From Clostridia bacterium (GTDB lineage Bacteria > Bacillota > Clostridia > Oscillospirales > RGIG577), in the NCBI GenBank assembly GCA_017513095.1, contig JAFWDJ010000002.1:1-46590 (forward strand): a stretch of 46,590 nt of DNA. Direction: 5' to 3'. Under the pieces are notes generated by a model. It was not told where the DNA came from. It did no database searches and was given only the letters and a program-made list of their open reading frames with translations. This document shows positions 32,860 through 41,154 of this stretch, one piece after another. Positions within the stretch are counted from its first letter, which is position 1, and each line of letters begins with the position of its first letter. Both the position numbers and the translations under genes were made by a program.

Positions 32860-34341
32860 ATGGGCAACGAAAGCCGCTCTGATGTAAAAAACAAGCGCCG
32901 CCGCAGAAAAAGGCGCGTCTTTCCCGCCGTGCTCGGGGTGATATTCGTCGCCGTCGCGACCGTTGCGGGCGTTACGACCGCGTTCCACTTTTTAGCGGGC
33001 GGCCTCAAAGACGGCTCGAACCTTTTGCCCGCGGCCATATTCGACGACGCCGAAACGGGCGAAGGCGCGGAAAGACTCAACTTCCTGCTCATAGGCACCG
33101 ACGGAAGCAACATGCGTACCGATACGATACTCATGGTCTCGCTCGACTTCGTCGATAAAAAAATAAACCTCGTATCGATCCCGCGCGACACGCGCGTACT
33201 TGTGAACGGCCGCTATCACAAGATAAACGCCTGCGCCGTAATAGGCGGCGACGAGCTTTTGATAAACACCGTGCGCGACATAACGGGCGCGCCGATACAC
33301 TACTACGTCAGGGTAAGCTTTACGGGCTTCCGAAATATTATAGACATTTTAGGCGGCGTCGACTACTACGTCCCGATGGATATGCACTACTCCGACCCGT
33401 ATCAGAATCTTTATATAGATTTAAAGGAGGGCCAGCAGCACCTTGACGGCGACAAGGCCGAACAGCTCGTGCGCTTCAGGCGCTATCCCGAGGCCGACAT
33501 CCAGCGCACCCGCGTTCAGAAGGATTTCCTAAAGGAGCTTTTAAAGCAGAAGCTCACGCCCGAGAACTTCCTTCGCGCGCCCGCGCTCTACTCCGATATA
33601 GCAGAGAATGTCACCACCAACTTCACCGTGGGCGACCTCATGAAGCATCTCGATATAATAAAGCTGTTCCAGAACGCCGGCGACGATACGATAACGGCCT
33701 ACGAGATGCCCGGCAGCGCGCGCATGATAAACGGCGCGTCGTATTGGATACACGACGTCGACGCGACTCTAAAGCTTTTCAAGGACAACTTCGGCGGAAG
33801 CGGCACGTCCCAGGCAAAGACGACGTACTCCGCCGCCGAGCAGAACGCGCTTTCCTCCTCCGAACGCGTGACCGCCGAGGAAGCGGCCGATTCGATATCC
33901 GAGTCGGACGCAACGGACGAGGGACTGCCCGCCGACGACCTCGATATGCTGCTCGAAGGCGAAGACGGCCCGGGCGAAGACAGCGAGGACGGCGACGCCT
34001 CCGACTCCGCCGATACGGACGCGGACGACGAAAACGGCTCCTCCGATACCCACTCCGGCGACACCCATTCGGGTGATACGCATTCGGGCGATACGCATTC
34101 CGGCGACACCCACTCCGGCGACACGCATTCCGGCGACACGCATTCGGGTGATACGCATTCGGGCGATTCCGGCGACGGCTCGTCGGGCGATTCGTCCTCC
34201 GGCTCCGGCGGCTCTGACGGCGGAGACGATTCCCACGGCGGCTCGGACGACGGCACGACGCCTCCCCCCGCCGACGGCGGCGGCTCCGACTCCTCCGGCG
34301 AGGAGCGCGACATAAGCACTCCCCCCGAATGGCTGAGATAA
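32860..34341 (+). CDS. LytR-CpsA-Psr (LCP) wall-polymer ligase with HSGDT-repeat tail
   Basis: 493 residues. Basic N-terminus (KNKRRRRKRR), one membrane anchor (about 20-43), then the extracellular LCP domain (about 72-215): LNFLLIGTDG, MRTDTILMVSLDF, SIPRDTRVLVNGRYHKINACAV, and RFRRYPEADIQRTRVQKDFLK with the Arg/Asp residues that bind the polyprenyl pyrophosphate. LCP enzymes attach teichoic acids or capsule to peptidoglycan; the TagO-like transferase at 9606 may supply the same pathway. After residue 330 comes an acidic Ser/Asp/Glu-rich region and eight perfect five-residue units HSGD(T/S) (398-437, encoded by eight 15-bp units at 34051-34170), then a Gly/Ser/Pro tail. AAAAGGAGAT precedes the ATG. 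A weak promoter-like pair lies at 32785-32814. Confidence 0.93.
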   Translation: MGNESRSDVKNKRRRRKRRVFPAVLGVIFVAVATVAGVTTAFHFLAGGLKDGSNLLPAAIFDDAETGEGAERLNFLLIGTDGSNMRTDTILMVSLDFVDKKINLVSIPRDTRVLVNGRYHKINACAVIGGDELLINTVRDITGAPIHYYVRVSFTGFRNIIDILGGVDYYVPMDMHYSDPYQNLYIDLKEGQQHLDGDKAEQLVRFRRYPEADIQRTRVQKDFLKELLKQKLTPENFLRAPALYSDIAENVTTNFTVGDLMKHLDIIKLFQNAGDDTITAYEMPGSARMINGASYWIHDVDATLKLFKDNFGGSGTSQAKTTYSAAEQNALSSSERVTAEEAADSISESDATDEGLPADDLDMLLEGEDGPGEDSEDGDASDSADTDADDENGSSDTHSGDTHSGDTHSGDTHSGDTHSGDTHSGDTHSGDTHSGDSGDGSSGDSSSGSGGSDGGDDSHGGSDDGTTPPPADGGGSDSSGEERDISTPPEWLR

Positions 34342-34346
34342 TATAT

Positions 34347-34379
34347 AAGGCTGTGACGAAACCCGTCACAGCCTTTTTT
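34347..34379 (+). terminator. Intrinsic terminator after the LCP gene
   Basis: The 12-bp stem AAGGCTGTGACG/CGTCACAGCCTT (34347-34358 with 34364-34375) is followed by TTTT. It lies 5 nt past the stop. Confidence 0.88.
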
Positions 34380-34463
34380 CGCCATCGAAAAAGAGCTCGA
34401 CGCATAAATATGCGCGCCCCCGCCCCGCAAATCAAAATTTATAAAATAACTTGCTTCTTTATA

Positions 34464-34492
34464 TTGAAATCACGTTTTCTCTGTGATAGAAT
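34464..34492 (+). promoter_or_regulatory. Sigma-A promoter of pyrG-purA
   Basis: TTGAAA (34464-34469) and TAGAAT (34487-34492) are 17 nt apart. The spacer begins TCACG and ends TGTGA, a short dyad. The predicted leader is about 160 nt long. Confidence 0.7.
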
Positions 34493-34562
34493 ATCAAAGT
34501 AAGCTTGGCGTGTTTGACAAGCGTTATATACGGGAACACCGTTAAAGTGATGTAAAGAATCA

Positions 34563-34600
34563 GCGAAGCTTCTTTATAAGGGCTTCGCCTTCTTATTTTT
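34563..34600 (+). promoter_or_regulatory. Possible attenuator hairpin in the pyrG leader
   Basis: The stem GCGAAGC/GCTTCGC (34563-34569 with 34582-34588) is followed by TTCTTATTTTT, the form of an intrinsic terminator about 60 nt before pyrG. Gram-positive pyrG genes are often controlled by CTP-sensitive attenuation. The characteristic GGGC start of that system is not evident here, so the mechanism would differ. Confidence 0.45.
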
Positions 34601-34659
34601 AAACTAAAAAGCGCGGGGGCAGACTTACCCCTTACGCATTTTTCTTTGGGAGGATACAT

Positions 34660-36306
34660 ATGTCAGACAATACCGCTTCGGGCAAACTTCAGAAGAAATA
34701 CATCTTCGTCATCGGCGGCGTCGTTTCGGGCCTCGGCAAGGGCATAACGGCCGCGTCGCTCGGCAGGCTTTTAAAGGCGAGGGGTTTTTCGGTCACGATG
34801 CAGAAGTTCGACCCATACATAAACATCGACCCCGGCACGATGAGTCCGTATCAGCACGGAGAGGTATACGTAACCGAGGACGGCGCGGAGACCGACCTCG
34901 ACCTCGGCCACTACGAGCGCTTCATCGACGAGAACCTCACGGCGACGTCGAACATCACCACGGGCAAGGTATACTGGTCCGTCATATCGAAGGAGCGCCG
35001 CGGCGAATACGCCGGCAAAACGGTACAGGTCATCCCCCATATAACGAACGAGATAAAAAGCAAGGTCTACTCTATGGCGCGCGAGACCGACTCGCAGATA
35101 GTCATAACCGAGATAGGCGGCACGGTCGGCGACATCGAAAGCCTGCCCTTCTTAGAGGCGATACGTCAGGTCGCGACCGACGTGGGACGCGAGAACTGCA
35201 TGTACATCTACGTAACTCTCGTTCCCAAGCTCCCCTCGGGCGAGCAGAAGACGAAGCCCACGCAGCACAGCGTAAAGGAGCTTTTAAACGTCGGCATCTG
35301 GCCCGACATCCTCGTATGCCGCTCGGAGGACCCGATATCGAAGGAGTCGCTTGAAAAGCTCAGCATGTTCTGCAACGTGCCGAAAAAGAACGTCATCTCC
35401 AACCTCGACGCCGAATCGCTCTACGAGATACCGCTCATGCTGGAAAATCAGAACTTCGCGGACGTTGTGCTCTCGCGCCTTAACCTCACGGCCCCCCACG
35501 CGCCCGACCTTACGGAATGGACGGCCATGGTCGACACTATCCGCGGCCTTAAAAGCCAAGGCACCGTTACGGTCGCGCTCGTCGGCAAATATACGGGCCT
35601 TCACGACGCGTATTTAAGCGTAGTCGAGGCATTAAAGCACGGCGGCATCGCAAACAACGTAAACGTCGATATAAAATGGATCGAAAGCGCGGACATAACG
35701 CCCGACAACGCGGGCGAAATATTCGCCGACATAGACGCAATGCTCATCCCCGGCGGCTTCGGCGACAGAGGCACCGAGGGCAAGATATGCGCGGCAAAAT
35801 ACGCCCGCGTAAACAAAATTCCGTATTTCGGCATCTGCCTCGGAATGCAGATAGGCGTGATCGAAGTGGCGCGCAACGTGCTCGGCCTCACCGACGCCAC
35901 GAGCACCGAATTTAACCCCGACTCGAAAAATCAGGTAATCCACATAATGCCCGACCAGCTCGGCGTAACGGATTTGGGCGGCACGCTCCGCCTCGGCGCG
36001 CAGACGTGCAATCTCAAGCCGGGCACGCTCATACATAAGATTTACGGCGAGGACACTATCCGCGAACGCCACCGCCACCGCTACGAGGTAAACAACGACT
36101 ACCGCGAGGCGCTCACGCGCGCGGGCGTAGTGATAAGCGGCCTTTCGCCCGACGGGCGGCTCGTCGACACGGTGGAGCTTTCGGACCATCCGTGGTACAT
36201 AGGCGTACAGTTCCACCCGGAATTCAAGTCGCGCCCCAACAGGCCGCACAAGCTTTTCGCCTCGTTCATAAAGGCGGGCAAGGAATACAGCGAAAACAAA
36301 AAATAA
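34660..36306 (+). CDS. pyrG: CTP synthase
   Basis: Makes CTP from UTP with glutamine and ATP; 548 residues, standard length. The N-terminal amidoligase domain begins [20 protein letters not shown] (P-loop-like nucleotide site) with [20 protein letters not shown]. The C-terminal class I glutaminase domain has the nucleophile in [11 protein letters not shown], the glycine loop [10 protein letters not shown] and the His-Glu of [21 protein letters not shown] precedes the ATG. It is followed after 62 A-rich nt by purA without a terminator, so the two nucleotide genes are probably one operon under the promoter at 34464-34492 and the leader hairpin. Confidence 0.97.
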   Translation: MSDNTASGKLQKKYIFVIGGVVSGLGKGITAASLGRLLKARGFSVTMQKFDPYINIDPGTMSPYQHGEVYVTEDGAETDLDLGHYERFIDENLTATSNITTGKVYWSVISKERRGEYAGKTVQVIPHITNEIKSKVYSMARETDSQIVITEIGGTVGDIESLPFLEAIRQVATDVGRENCMYIYVTLVPKLPSGEQKTKPTQHSVKELLNVGIWPDILVCRSEDPISKESLEKLSMFCNVPKKNVISNLDAESLYEIPLMLENQNFADVVLSRLNLTAPHAPDLTEWTAMVDTIRGLKSQGTVTVALVGKYTGLHDAYLSVVEALKHGGIANNVNVDIKWIESADITPDNAGEIFADIDAMLIPGGFGDRGTEGKICAAKYARVNKIPYFGICLGMQIGVIEVARNVLGLTDATSTEFNPDSKNQVIHIMPDQLGVTDLGGTLRLGAQTCNLKPGTLIHKIYGEDTIRERHRHRYEVNNDYREALTRAGVVISGLSPDGRLVDTVELSDHPWYIGVQFHPEFKSRPNRPHKLFASFIKAGKEYSENKK

Positions 36307-36368
36307 GAGTAAAAACAAGAGTAAAAGAATAAGAATGAAAAGATTATAAAAAAAGAAGGTTTTTAAGA

Positions 36369-37640
36369 ATGGCAAGCAGAATAATAGTCGGCGCTCAGTG
36401 GGGCGACGAGGGAAAAGGCAAGGTAATTGACATACTGGCGTCTCAGTCGGATATGGTCGTGCGCTCTCAGGGCGGCAACAACGCGGGTCACACCGTCGTT
36501 GCGGACCACGAGGAGTACAAGCTTCACATGGTCCCCTCGGGCATACTCTATAAGGACTGCGACTGCGTTATCGGCAGCGGCGTCGTCATCGACCCGAAGG
36601 AGCTCATAGCGGAGATGGACGCGATAGCCTCGCGCGGCGTGTCGCTCGACAGGCTCAAGATAGACGCGCGCACCCACGTCATAATGCCTTACCACATCGC
36701 GCTCGACGCGCTCTCGGAGAGCGTGCGCGGCGATATGAAGATAGGCACCACGAAAAAGGGCATCGGCCCCTGCTATATGGACAAGGTCGAAAGAAGCGGC
36801 ATAAGAATGTGCGACTTTACCGACGACGCCGAATTTAGGAAAAAGCTCAAAGAGAACCTCGCGATAAAGAATAAAATAATCACGAACGTTTACGGCGGCG
36901 AGCCGCTCGACTATGAAAAGGTCTATGCGGAATACTCCGAATACGCCCGCTTGCTCTCGCGCTACGTATGCGACACGTCGGTGCTCATTTACGAGGCGAT
37001 AAAGGCCGATAAGAACGTCACCTTCGAGGGTGCGCAGGGCACGCTTTTAGACATCGACTTCGGCACGTACCCCTTCGTTACGTCGTCGCACCCCGTTTCG
37101 GGCGGCGTATGCATCGGCGCGGGCATCGGCCCCACGCTGATTGACGGCGTTTTAGGCATAATGAAGGCGTACACCACGCGCGTGGGCCTCGGCCCCTTCC
37201 CGACGGAGCTCTTCGACGAGACGGGCGAGTTCATACGTAACCGCGGCGCGGAATTCGGCGCGACGACGGGACGCGCGCGCCGCACGGGCTGGCTCGATAC
37301 GGTAATCGTAAGCTTCTCCGTCCGCGTGAACGGCTTAACGGAGCTTGCCGTAAACAAGCTCGACACTTTAAGCGGCATAAAGACCTTAAAGGTCTGCACC
37401 GCGTACGAGATAGACGGCCGGGTGACGAAGCACTTCCCCGCCGATCTTAAGACCTTCTCGCGCGCGAAGCCCGTTTATACCGAGCTTCCCGGCTGGGACG
37501 ACGACCTCACCGGCATAACGAAATACGAAGACCTGCCCCTAAGCGTTAAGAATTACATCGAATTTATCGAAAACGAATGCGGCTGCCGCGTTTCCATGGT
37601 AGGCGTAGGCCCCGACAGGACGCAGAATCTGTATAAGTAA
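36369..37640 (+). CDS. purA: Adenylosuccinate synthetase
   Basis: First committed step from IMP to AMP, using GTP and aspartate; 423 residues, full length. The GTP/IMP loop GAQWGDEGKGKVID lies at the N-terminus with the catalytic Asp and Lys, followed by GGNNAGHTVV with the catalytic His. GPCYMDKVERSGIRM, FEGAQGTLLDIDFGTYPFVT, TTGRARRTGWLD and VGVGPDR are all typical. An AGAAGG ribosome site precedes the ATG. Pairing with pyrG links the two pathways that finish ATP and CTP synthesis. An inverted-repeat element begins 11 nt after the stop. Confidence 0.97.
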   Translation: MASRIIVGAQWGDEGKGKVIDILASQSDMVVRSQGGNNAGHTVVADHEEYKLHMVPSGILYKDCDCVIGSGVVIDPKELIAEMDAIASRGVSLDRLKIDARTHVIMPYHIALDALSESVRGDMKIGTTKKGIGPCYMDKVERSGIRMCDFTDDAEFRKKLKENLAIKNKIITNVYGGEPLDYEKVYAEYSEYARLLSRYVCDTSVLIYEAIKADKNVTFEGAQGTLLDIDFGTYPFVTSSHPVSGGVCIGAGIGPTLIDGVLGIMKAYTTRVGLGPFPTELFDETGEFIRNRGAEFGATTGRARRTGWLDTVIVSFSVRVNGLTELAVNKLDTLSGIKTLKVCTAYEIDGRVTKHFPADLKTFSRAKPVYTELPGWDDDLTGITKYEDLPLSVKNYIEFIENECGCRVSMVGVGPDRTQNLYK

Positions 37641-37651
37641 GATATACGCCA

Positions 37652-37918
37652 GGCTGTCAAAAAAGGGCCAGACCGCCGAAAAGAATAAAAGAATTAAACA
37701 GAAACCGTGTGCGTGTATTTTACAAATCAAAATATTATGCACATTGTTTCCAGGCAGCTTTTGCGCCGTAACCTTTGGGTTACGGCGTTTTCGGCTATAT
37801 GCCGATTGCCTTCTCTACCGTATAACATACGCCCGATCCACCCCTAAAAATCCGCAAGCGTATTTTTAGGGGACCCCGGATTCGGCAATCGACAATTCTG
37901 ACCTCTTTTTTGGCAGCC
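37652..37918. mobile_element. Candidate miniature inverted-repeat element after purA, containing a D unit
   Basis: The left end 37652-37672 (GGCTGTCAAAAAAGGGCCAG...) and the right end 37897-37918 read as inverted repeats of about 21-22 bp with two substitutions and one extra base. The 267-bp element contains a terminator-like hairpin (37764-37791), a D hairpin unit (37838-37882) and an inner inverted pair GCCGATTGCC / GGCAATCG. No open reading frame of note is inside. No obvious target-site duplication was confirmed. Confidence 0.45.
37764..37791 (+). terminator. Intrinsic terminator downstream of purA
   Basis: The 10-bp stem CGCCGTAACC/GGTTACGGCG (37764-37773 with 37778-37787) is followed by TTTT. 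It is the nearest good terminator to purA, 123 nt past the stop. Confidence 0.75.
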
Positions 37919-37929
37919 GGTTCGGCGTG

Positions 37930-37958
37930 TTGACCTCGCGGGGCTGCGGTGGTATAAT
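37930..37958 (+). promoter_or_regulatory. Sigma-A promoter of the 37998-38867 lipoprotein gene
   Basis: TTGACC (37930-37935) and TATAAT (37953-37958) are 17 nt apart, 39 nt before the ATG. Confidence 0.8.
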
Positions 37959-37997
37959 AAAATTTACAAATCCTATTTTATGAAAGAAGGATGAAAA

Positions 37998-38867
37998 ATG
38001 AAAAAATTACTGATATCTCTGCTCATATTCGCAATGATAATCGTCTCCTGCGCGTGCGGAACGCAAGACTCCGAATCGACCGACACGAGCGGCGCCGAGA
38101 CGGAAGCGTCCTCCGAGACCGCCGATACCGCCGAGACGGACGTACCCGACGTCCCCGACAAGTCCCCCGAATCCGGGGATTACTCGGCGCTCGTCGGCAC
38201 GTGGTACGACGAGACAACGTACTGCGTTCTGACCGTTTACGAGAACGGCGGCTTCGCGCTCGACGACAACAACGGCCATTACGACGGCTACCTCGTCTAT
38301 ACCGACGAGAAGGGCGGCAAGTGGTCTCCCGTTCCGCGTTATGAGATGTATCTTGAGAATAACGAGCCGCTCTACGGCGACGCGAGCCTTTCGTTCGACG
38401 ATAACCACCCCGGCTGTCTCGTTTACGCGATAAGCGCGGGCGCGCAGCTTCTCACCTACGACGGCAGCGGCGAGGCGGCCGAAACCGACTCCGACGTTTT
38501 CGTGCAGTACGACGAGTACGCGACCGTATGTTATCAGAACGAGTATACATACACGCTGCCCACCGAGTCCGAAACGGTGAAGCTCGTGTTCTATACCGAT
38601 AAGAGCGTAAAGAATCTTACTCTGCTTTCGCTCACCTTCGTGGATTTCGACGACGAGGGCAGCATCACCTTCTCGGTTGAGCCTCTCTATACGGTGGACG
38701 AATTCGGACCCGCGGACGGACTTCTTTTCGACACGGTATTCTACGGCTCGATCCCGAACAACGGCTTCTCCTATGTGAACGAGAACGGCGAAACAAAGTA
38801 TTACACCATCGAGCAGAGCGGCAAGGACGGCTCCATCTGCCTTATTGAATTCATCCCGGCGGAGTAA
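37998..38867 (+). CDS. Putative lipoprotein of unknown function
   Basis: 289 residues. The signal peptide KKLLISLLIFAMIIVSCAC ends in a lipobox with Cys18 or Cys20 as the likely modified residue. An acidic Ser/Thr/Glu/Asp-rich spacer (residues 22-58) leads to a globular part that opens with LVGTWYDETTYCVLTVYENGGF, resembling the lipocalin-like or extracellular beta-barrel starts seen in many Clostridial lipoproteins. The rest is rich in Tyr and acidic residues, with no catalytic motif. It has its own near-consensus promoter and a strong terminator, so it is a single-gene unit. A binding or envelope-stress role would be a guess. Confidence 0.8.
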   Translation: MKKLLISLLIFAMIIVSCACGTQDSESTDTSGAETEASSETADTAETDVPDVPDKSPESGDYSALVGTWYDETTYCVLTVYENGGFALDDNNGHYDGYLVYTDEKGGKWSPVPRYEMYLENNEPLYGDASLSFDDNHPGCLVYAISAGAQLLTYDGSGEAAETDSDVFVQYDEYATVCYQNEYTYTLPTESETVKLVFYTDKSVKNLTLLSLTFVDFDDEGSITFSVEPLYTVDEFGPADGLLFDTVFYGSIPNNGFSYVNENGETKYYTIEQSGKDGSICLIEFIPAE

Positions 38868-38895
38868 AAGAGCGCAAAAAAACAAATCAACCGAG

Positions 38896-38923
38896 CGCCG
38901 AAGCGAAAGCTTCGGCGTTTTTT
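38896..38923 (+). terminator. Intrinsic terminator after the lipoprotein gene
   Basis: The 9-bp stem CGCCGAAGC/GCTTCGGCG with a GAAA tetraloop is followed by six T (38918-38923). Confidence 0.88.
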
Positions 38924-39104
38924 ATGTAAACCTGTCTCCCCTTCGGAAGAATCTCCCTTGGAAGAATTTTTGCATTGAAAACGCGGTGTGTCTTGATTTA
39001 AAATCTAAATATACCGATAAATGGTACCTAATTCGGTAACGAAGGATATATTTTTCAAACGAATCCCATAAAAACGGGACTTTTATGAAAGGAGACGGAA
39101 AAAC

Positions 39105-39869
39105 ATGAAAACAATCTTAAAGAGCGCCGCTTTAGGCGCTTTTGCCGCCGCGATAATTGCGGCGGGGCTTGTCCCCGCCTCGGCGCAGGGCGCGCCCGCC
39201 CCGTGCGGCGCTCGGGCGTCGTGCGGAATATGCGAAAGCGGTGCCCCGGACGCGCCGGACGGCGAAAGCGGGCTTTACGTTCTCGTGAGCGGCCGAAATT
39301 ATATTTATGTAAACCGGGAGCTTTTCCGGCTCATCTCCGTACCGCAGCCGGTAACGTGCGAAGACGCCGAAGAAGTCGGTGCTCCCGCGCCCGAAACTCC
39401 CGCGAAGCCCGACATAACGCTTGAGCCGTCGCCGGACGGCGACGTGGCGGATACGGACGCGCCGCCCGAGGACGCGGCCGAAGCGTCGGGCGAGATCGGC
39501 GCGGCTGAGCGCGAGGTCGTAAGGCTTACGAACGAGATACGCGCTTCATACGGCCTTCCCGCGCTTTCGATAAACGAAAAGCTATCCGCGGCGGCGCGCG
39601 CGAAGGCGCTCGACATGGCAGAGAACGGCTATTTTTCGCATGAAAGCCCGAGCTACGGCTCACCGTTCGATATGATGCGCGCCTTCGGCGTGACGTATAG
39701 GAGCGCGGGCGAAAATATAGCCTACGGCTACCGGGCGCCCGAGGCCGTCGTCACGGGCTGGATGAACTCAGCATCCCACCGCGAAAATATACTTAACCCC
39801 TCGTTTACCGAAATCGGCGTCGGCTTCGCCGAACGCGGCGCCTTCTGGTCGCAGATGTTCATAGGATAA
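39105..39869 (+). CDS. Secreted CAP-domain (SCP/PR1, YkwD-like) protein
   Basis: 254 residues. A Sec signal peptide (about 1-28, ending VPASAQG) is followed by a small Cys-containing segment (Cys34, 40, 43) and a Pro/Asp/Glu-rich linker (85-130). Residues 131-253 are a CAP domain: AAEREVVRLTNEIRASYGL, AARAKALDMAENGYFSHESP, SAGENIAYGYRAPEAVVTGW and SASHRENILNPSFTEIGVGF, which carry the conserved His and Glu of the CAP cleft. Bacterial CAP proteins of this kind are secreted or spore-coat associated, with no settled activity. GAAAGGAGAC precedes the ATG. A weak TTGATT/GATAAA pair about 100 nt upstream may be the promoter. The gene ends against a repeat cluster, with no clear terminator. Confidence 0.88.
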   Translation: MKTILKSAALGAFAAAIIAAGLVPASAQGAPAPCGARASCGICESGAPDAPDGESGLYVLVSGRNYIYVNRELFRLISVPQPVTCEDAEEVGAPAPETPAKPDITLEPSPDGDVADTDAPPEDAAEASGEIGAAEREVVRLTNEIRASYGLPALSINEKLSAAARAKALDMAENGYFSHESPSYGSPFDMMRAFGVTYRSAGENIAYGYRAPEAVVTGWMNSASHRENILNPSFTEIGVGFAERGAFWSQMFIG

Positions 39870-39927
39870 TGCAAAAAGGCCGCCCCCCGGGGGGGACAAA
39901 GGGGGGGCGCACGATGCGCCCCCATAG

Positions 39928-39978
39928 CCTTCCCCCTCGGGGGAAGGTGGCACGGCGCCAGCCGTGACGGATGAGGGG
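39928..39978 (+). repeat. Module B (short form)
   Basis: GCCTTCCCCCTCGGGGGAAGG hairpin, then the CACGGCGCCAGCCGTG hairpin and ACGGATGAGG. It is cut off before the GCGCC...GGCGC hairpin and runs into the head of repeat C. Confidence 0.75.
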
Positions 39979-39987
39979 CCTCCTTTT

Positions 39988-40150
39988 AAGCTCAAAATAG
40001 ACTCTGCGTTTAAGCTTTTAACCTACCTTCCTCTTTACTTACAGGATGGTGTCCTGCTTTAACATCATTCTTTTTCAGAACTCCGTTCTAAAGACTTGGG
40101 TCTCCTGCCGGAGGGGCCTACTTTTGGAAACAAAAGTAGCAAAATTTCCG
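39988..40150 (+). repeat. Repeat C, head portion
   Basis: Matches the head of C: TTTTAACCTACC, TTCAGAACTCCGTTCTAAAG palindrome, TCTCCTGCCGGAGG, and the CTACTTTTGGAAACAAAAGTAG hairpin, then AGCAAAATTTCCG. Past about 40150 the sequence departs from the other copies. It lies in inverted orientation to the copy at 40388-40745. The 240 nt between the two hold nothing I can identify. Confidence 0.75.
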
Positions 40151-40387
40151 AGAGGCAGCAGCCTCTCGGACTCTTCGCTCCCTCGCTCCCGGCCTCGCAA
40201 GCGGGCCTCTCCGCTCGGCGTTACTCGCGTTTATCTTTTGCCTTCTCCCACAACAAAAAGGCGCAATTTACTCTTATACTTATAGTTGCCTCGGCATGAA
40301 ACATCATTCGAGATAACTTCGCACGCCATCAAATTCCGCGGCCGAGCCGCTCCAAGTCTTCGGCTCCCGCTGAAAGCTTCTCCACCA

Positions 40388-40745
40388 GCTGCGCCGTGTC
40401 GGGCGCATCGTGCGCCCGTCTGATTTTGATTGCGTCATCTTATGATAATGAACGATGTCGAGGCCGCCAAATCAAAGGGGGACGGGGGGAAATCGGCGCT
40501 AAGCGCTGATGTAAGCCTGCATTTATATCAAGCCCCGCGAGCCTCAGCCGATTTCCCCCTCAATACCACCCCGCAAAATCCGCGGGCGTATTTTGCGAGG
40601 ACCCCGGATTTTGCTACTTTTGTTTCCAAAAGTAGGCCCCTCCGGCAGGAGACAAAAGTCTTTAGAACGAAGTTCTAAAAAAGAATAGATGTTGAAGCAG
40701 AGCATGAAGCTTAGAATATAAGGAAAGATAGGTTAAAAGCTTGTA
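40388..40745 (-). repeat. Repeat C, full copy interrupted by a D unit
   Basis: A reverse-oriented C copy whose landmarks appear in reverse order: GGGCGCATCGTGCGCCC hairpin (about 40398-40415), GCGTCATC...GATAATGAACGATGTCGAGG, GGGGGACGGGGGGAAATCGG, CCCCGCGAGCC, CTACTTTTGTTTCCAAAAGTAG (about 40613-40634), the TTTAGAACGAAGTTCTAAA palindrome and AGATAGGTTAAAAGC. Bases 40566-40610 are a D hairpin absent from the C copies at 13300 and 46048. Confidence 0.75.
40566..40610. repeat. D hairpin unit nested in repeat C
   Basis: CCACCCC, then the stem CGCAAAAT/ATTTTGCG (40572-40579 with 40590-40597), then AGGACCCCGG. It matches 37838-37882 and the tandem pair at 18715-18795 in plan: CCACCCC, an A-rich/T-rich hairpin, GGACCCCGG. 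Confidence 0.65.
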
Positions 40746-40784
40746 AAATAAAGTATTTTTTGTGCTTTTAGCAAGCAACCGTAC

Positions 40785-40882
40785 GCCCCGCCGGGAGGCG
40801 GCGGTAAAAGTCTTCCCCTTCGAGGGGAAGGTGGACGCCGTGCGTCCGGATGAGTCGCAGCGCCGCCGCGGCGCGTGCGTTT
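40785..40882 (+). repeat. Modules F and B upstream of the ctsR region
   Basis: F (CGCCGGGAGGCGGCGG, about 40790-40805), then B (40811-40882; CTTCCCCTTCGAGGGGAAG hairpin, GACGCCGTGCGTC, GCGCCGCCGCGGCGC). Immediately after come TTGGCTCCCTT and unrelated sequence, so a module A has been truncated at its first stem. Confidence 0.7.
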
Positions 40883-40970
40883 TTATTGGCTCCCTTATCC
40901 CGATTTACCCCGCATAAAACCGCCCGTCAAAGCCATACTATTATATATATAACAAAAAGGCGGTGTCCCG

Positions 40971-41108
40971 ATGAAAAATCCCCCGAAGGAGCCCCTGCCG
41001 GCGGACTTATGCCCCGCGACGCGCAAAACGCCGCGCGTGCTTCAGAGCGAGGAGCACGACCTCTCCTCGCGCACGTCCGGGATGAAAAAAGATTTTAAAA
41101 ATTCATAA
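40971..41108 (+). CDS. Possible 45-residue small protein upstream of ctsR
   Basis: An ATG frame of 45 codons (MKNPPKEPLPADLCP...), preceded by AAAAAGGCGG five nt before the ATG and an AT-rich TATTATATATATAA tract 24 nt upstream. It is hydrophilic, with one Cys and a basic end MKKDFKNS, and no recognised domain. It ends 8 nt before the -35 box of the ctsR promoter. A good ribosome site favours translation. The lack of a homologue known to me and the short length keep confidence low. Confidence 0.35.
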   Translation: MKNPPKEPLPADLCPATRKTPRVLQSEEHDLSSRTSGMKKDFKNS

Positions 41109-41116
41109 ATTATACA

Positions 41117-41145
41117 TTGATTTTCTTTTTATACGGATGTATCAT
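41117..41145 (+). promoter_or_regulatory. Sigma-A promoter of the ctsR-clpC operon
   Basis: TTGATT (41117-41122) and TATCAT (41140-41145) are 17 nt apart. The CtsR operator begins 9 nt after the -10 box and so covers the expected start of transcription. Confidence 0.75.
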
Positions 41146-41154
41146 ATATTCTAA

